Shown: piece after piece, positions 8,005 to 17,640 of the stretch
Layout of the letters: every line of letters begins with the position of its first letter
Position numbering within the stretch: position 1 is the stretch's first letter
Assembly: GCF_902459735.1 (NCBI RefSeq)
Contig: NZ_CABPRV010000009.1
Location: 62,001-126,000, forward strand
DNA: 64,000 nt
Reading direction: 5' to 3'
Origin: Pandoraea capi
Lineage (GTDB): Bacteria; Pseudomonadota; Gammaproteobacteria; Burkholderiales; Burkholderiaceae
The notes under the pieces: generated by a model
Seen by the model: only the letters and a program-made list of their open reading frames with translations
Database searches by the model: none
What the model was told of the DNA's origin: nothing
Made by a program: the position numbers and the translations under genes

Positions 8005-8847
8005 ATGGAAATCGAAGCTGAAGCCGACGCCGTGACCCAGCAAGCGCTCCTGCGCGCAGTTCACCGGCACACCGGCATCTCGATGAACGAGAAGAAGTGG
8101 ACGATGTTGCAGGGCCGTTTGCGCCCACGCCTGCGCACGCTGTCGCTCAGCCACTATCGCGACTACCTGGCCCTGCTCGAGAGCACGCCTGACGAGGTGC
8201 GCAATTTCGTGAATCTCGTCACGACGAACGAGACCACGTTCTTCCGCACGCCGCGCGTGTGGGACTACTTCGCCCAGCATTTCCTGCCGCGCTGGCAGGC
8301 GGCGAACCCCGGCCGCACCTTCCGGATGTGGTCGGCGGCAGCGTCCTCGGGGGAAGAGTCCTACTCGGCCGCGATGATCTGCGAGGAATTCCGCACGCGC
8401 CACGCGGGCTTCCAGTATCAGATCCACGCGACGGACATTTCGAGTCAGGTGCTGGCCGTGGCGATGGCCGGCAACTATGGCGGGCGCAGCATCGACGGTC
8501 TCAAGCAGCAGCGCCCCGCCATGCTCGCGAAGTACTTCCGTCCGAGCGCCGGCGGCTTCACCGTGGCCCCTGAGCTGCGCGCGCACATCACGTTTGCGGA
8601 ACACAACCTCTACCAGCGGCTGGCGCGTCGCGAGACGTTCGACCTCGTCATGCTGCGTAACGTGCTGATCTATTTCGAGGCAGGCGATCAGGAACGCGTG
8701 CTGGAAAACGTACGAGGCACGCTTGCCCCCGAAGGCGTGCTGATCGTCGGCGAATCGGAGTCGCTCTCGCGGCTCTCGACCGGCTATCAGTTCGAGCAAC
8801 CGCTCATTTATCGCAATCAGGGGGCATCGAATGGGGCAGTCGCATGA
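8005..8847 (+). CDS. cheR: Chemotaxis protein methyltransferase CheR
   Basis: A 280-residue SAM-dependent methyltransferase that methylates receptor glutamates. It has the N-terminal helical domain, the TTNETTFFRTPRVWDYF entry, the SAM loop WSAAASSGEESYS, ATDISSQVL and LRNVLIYFE. A GGAGAG site precedes the ATG. It follows the receptor gene by 36 bases and its end overlaps cheD by 17 bases. No cheB methylesterase is present in the operon. Confidence 0.95.
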   Translation: MEIEAEADAVTQQALLRAVHRHTGISMNEKKWTMLQGRLRPRLRTLSLSHYRDYLALLESTPDEVRNFVNLVTTNETTFFRTPRVWDYFAQHFLPRWQAANPGRTFRMWSAAASSGEESYSAAMICEEFRTRHAGFQYQIHATDISSQVLAVAMAGNYGGRSIDGLKQQRPAMLAKYFRPSAGGFTVAPELRAHITFAEHNLYQRLARRETFDLVMLRNVLIYFEAGDQERVLENVRGTLAPEGVLIVGESESLSRLSTGYQFEQPLIYRNQGASNGAVA

Positions 8848-9358
8848 CATTCAGGTGTTGATGGGCGAGGTGCGCATCGGGCGCGGCGAAGACGTGCTGC
8901 GCGCGACGCTCGGCTCATGTGTCGGTATCGGGCTGATGTGGCGCTCGCGCGGCCTCTACGGACTTGCGCATTGCCTGTTGCCCGAAGCGCCGAACCCCAC
9001 GCTCGCTATCGGCGCGAAGTACGTGACGCAGGCGGTGCCGTCGTTGCTCGCGCTGATGAAAGCCGACGGGGCGCGTCGCAGCGAAATCGAGGCCGTGATC
9101 GCGGGCGGCGGCAACATGATGCCGCACCAGCCACCGGCCAAACATGGCTTGATCGGCGTCGCCAATGCCAAGATGGCACAAGCGCTGATCGCCGAGACAG
9201 GCATACCGATCGTGCACGTCGAAGTGGGCGGCGAAGTCGGCCGGCAACTGACGATCGACTGCGCGCATCACGCGTTCGTGGTGCGCACCATCGGTTCCAA
9301 CGGGGGCGCTGCGGTACCGCGTCGCCCCGCGCTCAGACTCGTGGGACGCGAATCATGA
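8831..9358 (+). CDS. cheD: Chemoreceptor glutamine deamidase CheD
   Basis: A 175-residue CheD that deamidates or demethylates receptor residues. The catalytic Cys sits in ATLGSCVGIGL (about residue 36) and the His in GLAHCLLP (about residue 53), followed by the family's AGGGNMM segment. Its start lies inside the cheR end and its TGA overlaps the ATG of the CheW gene (ATGA), so the three are translationally coupled. Confidence 0.94.
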   Translation: MGQSHDIQVLMGEVRIGRGEDVLRATLGSCVGIGLMWRSRGLYGLAHCLLPEAPNPTLAIGAKYVTQAVPSLLALMKADGARRSEIEAVIAGGGNMMPHQPPAKHGLIGVANAKMAQALIAETGIPIVHVEVGGEVGRQLTIDCAHHAFVVRTIGSNGGAAVPRRPALRLVGRES

Positions 9359-11181
9359 ATGCACGGACACCGGGCTTTCCATTTTTGCATCACGACGCCA
9401 TCGCCGGCACGACGGTCCTGCCGCCGACGATATCGCCCTATCAGGGGTATCAGGGTTTGAAGGGCTACGGGGCGGGCTATGGGTCACTGCCCGGCGTGAC
9501 GATGCGTGTCGGGCAAACGGCAGATGCCCCGGATGTGTCGGATGTTGCGGATGTGCCGCCATACGACGCACACCCGGCAGACGAAGTGCCCACGGCAGCG
9601 CTGACGCCACCGCTCACCATACCCGCGTCACCCAAACCCGCGCCGGCGCGCGCCGACGATGTCGAAGTCTTCGGCTCGTTTCATCTGGGCGACGTGGAGT
9701 TCGCGCTGCCGATTGCGGCGTTGCAGGAGGTGGTGAACTACCCGGCGCGCATCACGCCGGTGCCGCTCTCACCGGCGTTTCTGCTGGGCCTGTTCAATCT
9801 GCGCGGCACGCTCATCCCGATCGTCGATCTGAAACCGTTACTTGCCATTGCCGGGGACGGGATGGGCAAGGCGACGCCCGTCACAGAGAAGATCGCCATC
9901 GTCGATGTCGAGGGCGTGCGCGTGGGATTGCTATTCGACAGCACGAGCGAGATTCTGCGCGTGCGGGCATCGCAACGCACGGGCTTCGAATACGATGCGT
10001 CGCACACGGCGCCGCAGGTGGTCTCCGGCGCGATCAAGCTCGACGGTGGCGATCGGATCTTGCAGATCCTGGCCCCGGCTGCGCTCGTGCGCATCGAGAA
10101 CATGCCGCAGTTGCTCGCGCGTCAGGCGCTCACCGCGCCGCAGCGCCGCCAGCAGCGTCAGCGGTTGCAATGCGTGTCGTTCACCGTCGAACAGTCGCAT
10201 CTTGCGTTGCCGATGGGGGCGATTCGCGAAATCATCCGCATTCCCGACTTGCAGAATTCGGCGCTGGCGAGTGTGTTTTGCGTGGGCATGCTGAATCTGC
10301 GCGGCACTGTCGTGCCGGTCATCGACTTCGCGCACTTTCTGGGGTTGCAGGCGAGTCGCCCGGAGGCCGAGATTGCGGGCACGGCGTCCGATCCGCGCCG
10401 CATCCTGATCGTCAAACAGGAGGACGTGCATTTCGGCTTGCTGGTGGACGCGGTGGACAGCATCGTCACGTATTTCGCTGACGAATTGCTGGCGATGCCT
10501 TCGTTCAGCGCGTCGCATGCACAACTGTTCTCGGGCTGCATCGCGCGAGAGCAGGCGGACGACATCGTGTTGCTCAACGCGGATGAACTCTTCACGCATT
10601 CGCAGGTGCTCGAACTCACGCGCGGGCATCGAGAACTGTATCGCGAGACGGATCCGGCGCAACGCGCGAAGGCGGGCGACGGTGCGTGGCGGGGAGCGAA
10701 GTCGTCGCGCGGCACGCGGCACGCTTATGTGTCGTTCCGTCTGCAACACATGCTGGCGGTGCGTCTCGATCAGTTGCGCGAGATCATCCACGATTCGGCG
10801 GAGGTGATGCCTGCGCCGGGGGCACCGCCGTTCGTGCGCGGCATGCTCAATCTGCGGCGCGAGCTGGTGACGATCGTCGATCTGCGGGCGCTTTACGGCA
10901 TGCCGGCACAGGACGATGCGCAAACGCGCAAGATTCTCGTCATCGAGCACGGCAAGGACAAGTTCGGGCTGCTGGTCGACGCCATCGAGAACATCGTGAC
11001 ACTGGACGAGGCGGACAAGTTGCCGGTGCCTGCCCTGCTGCTCGGACGCGCCACGCACGAGATGCGCAACGACATGCGCGAGGCAGTGGAGTTGCCGACG
11101 GCGGACGGCGCCGCGCGCACGGCCATGCTGCTCGACCTGCAACCGCTCAAGATGCGTCTGGAAGCCGCGCTGGCGCAGTGA
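9355..11181 (+). CDS. CheW-like coupling protein with three CheW domains
   Basis: A 608-residue protein. The first 100 residues are low-complexity (Gly/Tyr, then Pro/Ala/Asp-rich). Three CheW modules follow at about 105-250, 270-415 and 445-600, each with a version of the core ending in NLRGTLIPIVDL, NLRGTVVPVIDF or NLRRELVTIVDL, and GLLFD/GLLVDAVD/GLLVDAIE strands. Ordinary CheW has one module and couples receptors to CheA; three in tandem could cross-link array positions. The ATG at 9355 overlaps the cheD stop; the frame is open further upstream but that part lies over cheD. No kinase gene follows. Confidence 0.9.
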   Translation: MNARTPGFPFLHHDAIAGTTVLPPTISPYQGYQGLKGYGAGYGSLPGVTMRVGQTADAPDVSDVADVPPYDAHPADEVPTAALTPPLTIPASPKPAPARADDVEVFGSFHLGDVEFALPIAALQEVVNYPARITPVPLSPAFLLGLFNLRGTLIPIVDLKPLLAIAGDGMGKATPVTEKIAIVDVEGVRVGLLFDSTSEILRVRASQRTGFEYDASHTAPQVVSGAIKLDGGDRILQILAPAALVRIENMPQLLARQALTAPQRRQQRQRLQCVSFTVEQSHLALPMGAIREIIRIPDLQNSALASVFCVGMLNLRGTVVPVIDFAHFLGLQASRPEAEIAGTASDPRRILIVKQEDVHFGLLVDAVDSIVTYFADELLAMPSFSASHAQLFSGCIAREQADDIVLLNADELFTHSQVLELTRGHRELYRETDPAQRAKAGDGAWRGAKSSRGTRHAYVSFRLQHMLAVRLDQLREIIHDSAEVMPAPGAPPFVRGMLNLRRELVTIVDLRALYGMPAQDDAQTRKILVIEHGKDKFGLLVDAIENIVTLDEADKLPVPALLLGRATHEMRNDMREAVELPTADGAARTAMLLDLQPLKMRLEAALAQ

Positions 11182-11233
11182 GCGAGGACCGAATCAAGGA
11201 AGGACCGGTGAATCGCGAGCGCCGGTAGCAGGG

Positions 11234-11265
11234 CCCTGCGGCGTGTCGGGGGGCACGCCGCAGGG
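11234..11265. other. GC-rich hairpin between convergent genes
   Basis: CCCTGCGGCGTG (11234-11245) pairs perfectly with CACGCCGCAGGG (11254-11265). It lies between the end of the cheW gene and the end of the patatin gene. There is no T-run on either side, so it may stabilise transcript ends or act weakly as a terminator. Confidence 0.6.
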
Positions 11266-11286
11266 GTAGTATGGAAGACACCAGCG

Positions 11287-12468
11287 TCAGATCACTTCCT
11301 GACGATGGATGTCGTGCGTGACGAAGCCGCGCGCGTCGCTGGGCATCGCCAGCCAGTCGGGATTCGCGAGCGTGCGGCGCATGTCGTCCAGACCGCTCGC
11401 CCAATGGTCGAGCATCGTCGCCAGACCGAACTGGTAATCCTTGTAGTGCCCCTCGTATTCCTTGTTGCGGTAGATCATTTGGATGACGTTGTACCGCTTG
11501 CTGCACGCAATCTCCTCCGCCGCGTGACACCACGGATCGCGCGCACGCACGTCCGCCGGCACCCGGTCCAGCACTTCGCGCAACACACGACGATAGTGCT
11601 GCGCGCGCTGAAGGTTGTCCGTCACCAGACGCGTGCGGCTCGAAAACTGAATGTCTTTCTGACGTCCCGCAACGTCGTTCAGATTGTCCGGCAGCGGACC
11701 GCGTGCGCTCCACAAGTCGACCTGAAAGGCGAGCGTGTCGCGTCGCGGCGACGTGCCCAGCACCTCCGAGAGCGGCGTGTTCGACACGAGGCCGCCATCC
11801 CAGAAATACTGCCCGTCGATTTCCACCGCAGGAAACCCCGGCGGCAGCGCGCCCGACGCCATGAAGTGCTCCGCGCGCAACCGCTCACGCGTGTTGTCGA
11901 AGTACACGAAGTTGCCCGTATGCACGTTCACCGCACCGACCGACACGCGAATCTCGCGCGAGTTGATCCGGTCGAAGTCGGCAAACCGCTCCAGCGTGCC
12001 GCGCAATGCCGAGGTGTCGTAATAGCTCGCATGCGCCGGGTCGCCCATGGCGGTGGGCAACGGCTGCGGCCAGCGCGGCGTGAAGAATCCTTTCTGCCCC
12101 TCGACGAGCGCGCGCCATGCTTGCCAGGCGCTGTAGGCGATGCGTCCCGACTCGGGACCGTTGAGGATCGCTGCCTCGAACGGCGCAGGCAACGGCGGCA
12201 AGACACCCGGCTCGCAGATCGTGCGCCAGAAGGCTTCGAGCTGCGCCACCCGACGCTCCGGCGCATTGCCCGCGATGATCGCCGTATTGAGCGCGCCGAT
12301 GGAAATGCCCGCAATCCAGTTCGGCGCAATGCCCGCCTCGTACAACCCGGCATAAACGCCCGCCTGATAAGCCCCGAGCGCACCGCCGCCCTGCAAGACG
12401 AGCGCCACCGTCTCGTACGGCGGCAGATCGATGGCGCGTTTGGGGACTTTCGGGGGGTTGGCCGTCAT
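11287..12468 (-). CDS. Patatin-like phospholipase with DUF3734-type C-terminus
   Basis: A 393-residue serine hydrolase with a Ser-Asp dyad. The oxyanion hole is VLQGGGALGAYQAGV (about residue 28), the nucleophile elbow GISIG (about residue 55) and the Asp motif DGG in FWDGGLVSNTP (about residue 225). The C-terminal 100 residues contain KDIQFSSRT and a HYKDYQFG segment typical of the DUF3734 patatins of beta-proteobacteria. No signal peptide is seen, so it is probably cytosolic. It lies downstream of bdhA on the same strand, separated by a nested inverted repeat. A link to polyhydroxybutyrate or lipid turnover is guesswork. Confidence 0.88.
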   Translation of the reverse strand: MTANPPKVPKRAIDLPPYETVALVLQGGGALGAYQAGVYAGLYEAGIAPNWIAGISIGALNTAIIAGNAPERRVAQLEAFWRTICEPGVLPPLPAPFEAAILNGPESGRIAYSAWQAWRALVEGQKGFFTPRWPQPLPTAMGDPAHASYYDTSALRGTLERFADFDRINSREIRVSVGAVNVHTGNFVYFDNTRERLRAEHFMASGALPPGFPAVEIDGQYFWDGGLVSNTPLSEVLGTSPRRDTLAFQVDLWSARGPLPDNLNDVAGRQKDIQFSSRTRLVTDNLQRAQHYRRVLREVLDRVPADVRARDPWCHAAEEIACSKRYNVIQMIYRNKEYEGHYKDYQFGLATMLDHWASGLDDMRRTLANPDWLAMPSDARGFVTHDIHRQEVI

Positions 12469-12513
12469 GACCGTTCTCCTGAAGCGTGCTACGTGAACTG
12501 GAAGTGCTGAAAC

Positions 12514-12583
12514 CGTCCCCGTCGGCGATACCTGCGGTCATACGGCAATACGACATACGCACCATATGACCGCGCCGGGGACG
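12514..12583. repeat. Nested inverted repeat between bdhA and the patatin gene
   Basis: The outer arms CGTCCCCG (12514-12521) and CGGGGACG (12576-12583) enclose the inner arms GCGGTCAT (12534-12541) and ATGACCGC (12566-12573). All 16 pairs are exact. The stretch is 45 bases before the patatin ATG on the transcribed minus strand and has no T-run, so it could be a leader structure or regulator site. Confidence 0.75.
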
Positions 12584-12646
12584 ATGGATCAGTGAATCGA
12601 CGGATCGGTGGTCCGACGAATCGCCGTATACCGGATGTCGTTCGAC

Positions 12647-13444
12647 TTACTGCATGAACCACCCGTGGCTCACCACGAACGACTGCCCCGTGAACGCAGC
12701 CGTCGGGAACGTGGCGAGGAAGAGTGCGGTCTGCGCCACATCGTCGACCGTGGTGAACACCCCGTCGACCGTGCCGCCGAGCATGACCTTCTTGATGACC
12801 TCGTCTTCCGAAATTCCCAGCTCCTTCGCCTGCTCGGGAATCTGTTTGTCGACGAGCGGCGTGCGCACGAAGCCCGGGCAGATGACATGCGAGCGCACAT
12901 TGTGCTTCGCGCCTTCCTTGGCCAGCACGCGAGCCAGTCCGAGCAGCGCATGCTTGGCGGCGACATAGGCCGACTTCAGCGGCGACGCCTCATGCGAGTG
13001 CACCGACCCCATGTAGATGACGATGCCGCCACGGTCGTCCTTGTACATGTGCTTGAGCGCCGCCTTGGTCGTGAGGAATGCGCCGTCCACGTGAATCGCC
13101 TGCATCTTCTTCCAGTCGGAGAACGCATAGTTCTCGATCGGATTGACGATCTGAATGCCCGCGTTCGAAATCAGGATGTCGATCGAGCCGAACGTCTGCG
13201 CCACGCGGTCAATGCCGCTGTTCACCGCTTCTTCGTTGGTGACGTCCATCGCCACGCCAATCGCTTTGCCACCGGCCGCCTTGATCTCCTCAGCCACGGC
13301 ATCGGCGCCCTGCTGATTCAGATCGGCGATGGCAATGGCCGCGCCGGCGCGTGCCAGCGTCAACGCGATCTCCTTGCCGATGCCGCTGGCAGCGCCCGTC
13401 ACCACGGCGACTTTCCCATTCAACTGATTCACTGACTGGCTCAT
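12647..13444 (-). CDS. bdhA: 3-hydroxybutyrate dehydrogenase
   Basis: A 265-residue short-chain dehydrogenase that interconverts (R)-3-hydroxybutyrate and acetoacetate with NAD. The NAD loop is [10 protein letters not shown], and the catalytic Ser and YxxxK lie in YMGSVHSHE and [10 protein letters not shown]. The segment [19 protein letters not shown] and the C-terminal HGWFMQ are specific for this enzyme rather than general SDRs. An upstream in-frame GTG exists at 13450, but AGGAG lies seven bases before the ATG at 13444, which decides the start. Confidence 0.95.
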   Translation of the reverse strand: MSQSVNQLNGKVAVVTGAASGIGKEIALTLARAGAAIAIADLNQQGADAVAEEIKAAGGKAIGVAMDVTNEEAVNSGIDRVAQTFGSIDILISNAGIQIVNPIENYAFSDWKKMQAIHVDGAFLTTKAALKHMYKDDRGGIVIYMGSVHSHEASPLKSAYVAAKHALLGLARVLAKEGAKHNVRSHVICPGFVRTPLVDKQIPEQAKELGISEDEVIKKVMLGGTVDGVFTTVDDVAQTALFLATFPTAAFTGQSFVVSHGWFMQ

Positions 13445-13580
13445 TTGCACACTCCTGATTCGTCAAAATGGCGGGTCGTGCGGCACGCAGGCGCACACGC
13501 GCGACTCGTCGAACACTGGCTGATAGCGACCGGACACACCCCATGCATGACGCAGGCGAATCCTGCCGCTGCACAAACAG

Positions 13581-13604
13581 AAAAGGCGCCTTGCGGCGCC
13601 TTTT
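13581..13604 (-). terminator. Terminator after ettA
   Basis: A perfect stem AAAAGGCGCC (13581-13590) / GGCGCCTTTT (13595-13604) with a four-base loop lies just beyond the ettA stop on the minus strand. The T-run is short (four), but symmetrical A/T ends are typical of such hairpins. Confidence 0.8.
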
Positions 13605-13610
13605 CCTGCA

Positions 13611-15278
13611 TTACCGCGCGATCGGCTTGTAGCGGATTCGCTTCGGTTTTGCTGCCTCCTCGCCGAGGCGCTTCTTCTTGTCCGCCTCGTACTCCTGATA
13701 GTTGCCCGGGAAGAACTCGACGTGCGAGTCGCCTTCGAAGGCCAGAATATGCGTAGCGATACGATCGAGGAACCAGCGATCGTGCGAGATGACCATCACA
13801 CAACCGGCGAACTCGAGCAGCGCGTCCTCGAGTGCACGCAGGGTTTCGACGTCCAGATCGTTCGAGGGTTCATCGAGCAGCAACACGTTGCCGCCGGAGA
13901 TCAGCGTCTTGGCCATATGCAGACGACCGCGCTCACCACCGGAGAGCGAACCGACCTGCTTCTGCTGGTCCGAGCCCTTGAAGTTGAAGCGACCGATGTA
14001 GGCGCGCGACGGCGTTTCGTACTTGCCCACCGTCAACACGTCGGCACCGCCCGAAATCTCTTCGAACACCGTCTTGGTGCCGTCGAGAGCATCGCGGCTC
14101 TGGTCGACGTAGGCCATCTTGACCGTCGGACCGACCTTGATTTCGCCGCTGTCCGGCTGCTCGCGTCCCGTGAGCATCTTGAAGAAAGTCGACTTACCGG
14201 CGCCGTTCGGGCCGATGATGCCGACGATAGCGCCCGGCGGCACCTGGAAGCTCAGATCGTCGATCAGCAGACGATCGCCGAACGCCTTCGACACGTTCTT
14301 GAATTCGACGACTTCGTTACCCAGACGCTCACCCACCGGGATGAAGATTTCCTGGGTTTCGTTGCGCTTCTGGTATTCCTGGCTGTTCAGCTCGTCGAAA
14401 CGGGCGAGACGCGCCTTCGACTTCGCCTGACGGCCCTTCGGGTTCTGACGCACCCACTCCAGTTCCTTCTTGAGTGCCTTCTGACGCGCCGATTCGCTCG
14501 ACTCTTCCTGCTTCAGGCGCTGTTCCTTCTGGTCGAGCCACGAGCTGTAGTTGCCCTTCCAGGGAATGCCGTGACCGCGGTCGAGTTCGAGAATCCACTC
14601 GGCGGCGTTATCGAGGAAGTAGCGATCGTGGGTGACGGCGACGACCGTGCCCGGGAAACGCGTGAGGAACTGTTCGAGCCAGTCGACGGATTCCGCGTCC
14701 AGGTGGTTGGTCGGCTCATCGAGCAGGAGCATGTCCGGCTTCGAGAGCAGCAGACGCGCGAGCGCCACACGACGCTTTTCGCCGCCGGAGAGCACGCCGA
14801 TCTTGGTGTCCCATGCCGGCAGACGCAGTGCATCGGCAGCGACTTCCAGCGTCTGCTCGATGTTGTTGCCGTCGCTCGCGGCCAGAATGGCTTCGTACTT
14901 GGCCTGCTCGGCTGCCAGCGCGTCGAAGTCGGCGTCCGGCTCGGCGTAAGCGGCATAGATTTCGTCGAGCTTCGTGCGGGCTTCCATGATCTCGCCCATG
15001 CCGCCTTCGACGGCCTCGCGCACGGTCTGCTCGGCGTCGAGCTGCGGCTCCTGCGGCAGATAACCGATGTTCAGGTTCGACATCGGGATCGCTTCACCTT
15101 CGATCTCCTTGTCGACGCCCGCCATGATCTTGAGCAGCGTCGATTTCCCCGAACCGTTCAGGCCCAGCACGCCGATCTTGGCGCCGGGGAAGAACGACAG
15201 GGAGATGTCCTTGAGGATGTGACGCTTGGGCGGCACGATCTTGCCCACGCGGTTCATGCTGAATACGTACTGTGCCAT
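13611..15278 (-). CDS. ettA: Energy-dependent translational throttle protein EttA (ABC-F ATPase)
   Basis: A 555-residue ABC-F protein with two ATPase domains and no membrane part; it binds the ribosomal E site and gates elongation by the ATP/ADP ratio. Walker A loops are GLNGSGKST (about residue 39) and GPNGAGKST (about residue 356). Signature and Walker B motifs are [11 protein letters not shown]...[11 protein letters not shown] and [11 protein letters not shown]...[11 protein letters not shown]. The N-terminal [19 protein letters not shown] is EttA-specific. The length matches the family exactly. It is probably monocistronic, with a terminator right after it. Confidence 0.97.
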   Translation of the reverse strand: MAQYVFSMNRVGKIVPPKRHILKDISLSFFPGAKIGVLGLNGSGKSTLLKIMAGVDKEIEGEAIPMSNLNIGYLPQEPQLDAEQTVREAVEGGMGEIMEARTKLDEIYAAYAEPDADFDALAAEQAKYEAILAASDGNNIEQTLEVAADALRLPAWDTKIGVLSGGEKRRVALARLLLSKPDMLLLDEPTNHLDAESVDWLEQFLTRFPGTVVAVTHDRYFLDNAAEWILELDRGHGIPWKGNYSSWLDQKEQRLKQEESSESARQKALKKELEWVRQNPKGRQAKSKARLARFDELNSQEYQKRNETQEIFIPVGERLGNEVVEFKNVSKAFGDRLLIDDLSFQVPPGAIVGIIGPNGAGKSTFFKMLTGREQPDSGEIKVGPTVKMAYVDQSRDALDGTKTVFEEISGGADVLTVGKYETPSRAYIGRFNFKGSDQQKQVGSLSGGERGRLHMAKTLISGGNVLLLDEPSNDLDVETLRALEDALLEFAGCVMVISHDRWFLDRIATHILAFEGDSHVEFFPGNYQEYEADKKKRLGEEAAKPKRIRYKPIAR

Positions 15279-15344
15279 TCGGCTTTCCTGATCCTGAAAC
15301 GGTTATGACGGCTCACGGGCGAGCGCCAGATAGCGGCAAGTTTA

Positions 15345-15719
15345 TCAAAGCGCAGCACGCACAGCATCGGGCGCGTGGATGACGAGGTCGTGGCTGGCGT
15401 ATGCGCAGCACGGCAGCAACCAACCGTCCACCTTCTCGTCACTCGACAGGCCCGGCCACTCGATCCGGTACCTCACCGGCGCACTCGCGCCACCGGGCTG
15501 CGTCTGACACAGGCAAGCGCGGCACGTGCCGTTACGACACAGGCTCGGCAGCTTGATGCCTGCGGCGAGCGCGGCGAGCAGGATCGGCATGTCTGCCGGG
15601 GCGTCGAACTGCCAGCCGGACGGCATGAGCGTGACGCGCCAGGGCCGGGCGTCGCCGGCATCGGCAGGCGCCCCGGCGGGCGGCACGGCTTGGGGATTGG
15701 CGGAAAAAGAAGGATCCAA
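15345..15719 (-). CDS. Plant-type 2Fe-2S ferredoxin-like protein
   Basis: A 124-residue protein ending in a 2Fe-2S ferredoxin domain. Cluster ligands are visible as C-x4-C-x2-C in LCRNGTCRACLC (about residue 60) plus a later Cys in LLPCCAYAS (about residue 103). The first 25 residues are Pro/Ala-rich and poorly conserved in type, so the true start may be downstream. Partner reductase or oxygenase genes are not adjacent. It lies 66 bases after the ettA start on the same strand and diverges from the MazG-like gene. Confidence 0.85.
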   Translation of the reverse strand: MDPSFSANPQAVPPAGAPADAGDARPWRVTLMPSGWQFDAPADMPILLAALAAGIKLPSLCRNGTCRACLCQTQPGGASAPVRYRIEWPGLSSDEKVDGWLLPCCAYASHDLVIHAPDAVRAAL

Positions 15720-15809
15720 AGGATGAACGAGGCTGCGATGATCGAAACGCTACACGGCGCGACGCGCGCCAACGCGCTACCATACCCCACTTCCGGAGTC
15801 CCGAATCCC

Positions 15810-16220
15810 ATGTCCACAGCGCCCAAGGATCCCAGCCCGTCCGCCGAGGCCCACGAAGCCGACGAAGCGTCGCACACAGCCGCCAGCCCCGTTGCCCGTC
15901 TTATCGATACCACCGGGCTCGAAGCCGAGTTGCACGCCTTCGCGGACGCGCGCGACTGGCATCGCCACCACACGCCCAAGAACCTCGCGATGGCGCTGTC
16001 GGTCGAAGTCGCGGAGCTGGTCGAGATCTTCCAGTGGCATACGGATGCGCAAGCCAAGGCCGTGATGCAGACGGACGAGGCGCGGCACGTCGAGCAGGAG
16101 CTCGCCGACATCGCCATGTACCTCGTGCGTCTGTCCACGGTCCTCGGCGTCGACCTCAATCGCGCCGTGGCCGACAAGCTCGTAATGAACGCTCAGAAGT
16201 ATCCGGCGCCAAAGGCATAA
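15810..16220 (+). CDS. MazG-like nucleotide pyrophosphohydrolase
   Basis: A 136-residue single-domain all-alpha NTP pyrophosphatase. The Mg-binding pattern ExxE...ExxD is visible in SVEVAELVEIFQW (about residue 75) and EQELADIAMYLVRL (about residue 102), with KYP near the end. Such proteins remove non-canonical or excess dNTPs. In-frame ATGs at 15723 and 15738 would add up to 29 residues; 15810 is chosen because it leaves room for a promoter between it and the divergent ferredoxin gene and gives the normal family length. The start is uncertain. Confidence 0.85.
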   Translation: MSTAPKDPSPSAEAHEADEASHTAASPVARLIDTTGLEAELHAFADARDWHRHHTPKNLAMALSVEVAELVEIFQWHTDAQAKAVMQTDEARHVEQELADIAMYLVRLSTVLGVDLNRAVADKLVMNAQKYPAPKA

Positions 16221-16406
16221 GGACGTACGGACGTTAGCCGAAGACAGCCGACGTCATCCGCCGTCGCGCACCGCCGACCGGGGACCCGCGCAGACGGTCA
16301 CGCCCATTCGGCGAATTCCGCGAATGGCGTGCCGCCCCTCTTGCAATCGGGCGTGGCGCCCGCATAACGGCGAGAGTCCGCCCCCGAATTCTGATCCGAC
16401 AACGCT

Positions 16407-17636
16407 ATGTCCCAATCTTCCGAAGCTTCGCAGGCCGCACAGACACCGCCCGGTGCGGGTCACGCGCACGGCAAGCCGTCGAAGCGCACACTGCCCGCGC
16501 GCCCGCGCTGGCTGATGCTCGCCATCATCGCGCTGCTGCACGCCTACATCGGCTGGCGACTGCTCACGCCGCTGCCCGTCGCCATCGGCTGGAAGGTGCT
16601 CGGCGGGCTATGGCTCGTCGCGTCGACCGTGCTGATTCCGTTGGGCCTCATGAGCCGCTCCATCCAGAAAGAGCCGCTCGCCACCCTGCTCACGTGGACG
16701 GGCATGACGGCCATCGGCGTTTTTTCGTCGCTCTTCGTGCTCACGTTGCTGCGCGACGTCGTGCTCGGCGTGGCAATGGCGCTTTCCATGCTCGACGCAC
16801 AGCTCGTCACCCGTTCCGCTGTGATCGTGCTGATCCTGACGGCCGCCTCGACCCTGCTGGGTTTCTATAACGCCCGACGACTGGCGCGCGTGGTCGAGAT
16901 CGACATTCCGATTGCCGATCTGCCGCCCGAACTGGGCGGGTTCACCATCGTGCAGTTGAGCGACATTCACGTGAGTTCGACGATCCGGCGGCGTTACATC
17001 GAAGCCATCGTCGAAGCGTCGAACGCCCTCAAGCCCGATCTCGTCGCGATCACGGGCGATCTGGTCGATGGCGGTGTGCCCGCGTTGCGCGACCACATCG
17101 CGCCGCTCGGCCAGCTCGCTTCGCGTCATGGCACGTACGTCTGCACGGGCAACCACGAGTACTACTCGGGGGCGCTCGCCTGGGTCGCGGAATTGCGCCG
17201 CATCGGCCTGACCGTCCTCGAAAACGAGCACGTGGTGCTCGAACACGAAGGCGCCTCGCTGACGGTTGCCGGGGTGACGGACTTCACCGCCCATCACTTC
17301 GACGAAGCCAAGCGCAGCGATCCCGTGGCAGCCGTGGCCGGCGCACCGGAAGGCGTGCCGCGCGTGCTCCTCGCGCATCAGCCGCGCAGCGCACCGGCCG
17401 CACAGGCGGCGGGCTTCGACCTGCAATTGTCCGGACACACGCATGGCGGACAATTCTGGCCGTGGATGTACTTCGTCCCGCTGCAACAGCCGTTTGTGCA
17501 CGGTCTGCACCGGCTGGAGCAACTGGCCATCTATGTGAGCCGGGGCACCGGGTACTGGGGACCGCCGAAACGCTTCGGCGCGCCGTCGGAAATCACGCGT
17601 ATCCGGCTCGTGCCGGGCACGCCGGGCAAGGCATGA
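16407..17636 (+). CDS. Membrane-anchored metallophosphoesterase (YaeI-like)
   Basis: A 409-residue protein. The N-terminal 160 residues contain four hydrophobic segments (about 36-52, 58-80, 94-112, 130-150). The rest is a calcineurin-type phosphoesterase with all metal motifs: LSDIHVS, GDLVDGG, GNHEYY and GHTHGGQ. Related proteins cleave UDP-diacylglucosamine-like lipids or act on phosphodiesters; the substrate here is unknown. acyP follows after four bases, so the two are co-transcribed. Confidence 0.9.
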   Translation: MSQSSEASQAAQTPPGAGHAHGKPSKRTLPARPRWLMLAIIALLHAYIGWRLLTPLPVAIGWKVLGGLWLVASTVLIPLGLMSRSIQKEPLATLLTWTGMTAIGVFSSLFVLTLLRDVVLGVAMALSMLDAQLVTRSAVIVLILTAASTLLGFYNARRLARVVEIDIPIADLPPELGGFTIVQLSDIHVSSTIRRRYIEAIVEASNALKPDLVAITGDLVDGGVPALRDHIAPLGQLASRHGTYVCTGNHEYYSGALAWVAELRRIGLTVLENEHVVLEHEGASLTVAGVTDFTAHHFDEAKRSDPVAAVAGAPEGVPRVLLAHQPRSAPAAQAAGFDLQLSGHTHGGQFWPWMYFVPLQQPFVHGLHRLEQLAIYVSRGTGYWGPPKRFGAPSEITRIRLVPGTPGKA

Positions 17637-17640
17637 CGCT

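Noticed and set aside
6313-8850. 845-residue minus-strand frame opposite the receptor and cheR genes
   Set aside because: His/Arg/Leu-rich translation with no domains; a mirror frame produced by GC-biased third positions of the real genes.
11234-11265. Rho-independent terminator for the cheW gene
   Set aside because: The stem is strong but no T-run follows on either strand, so it is listed only as a hairpin.
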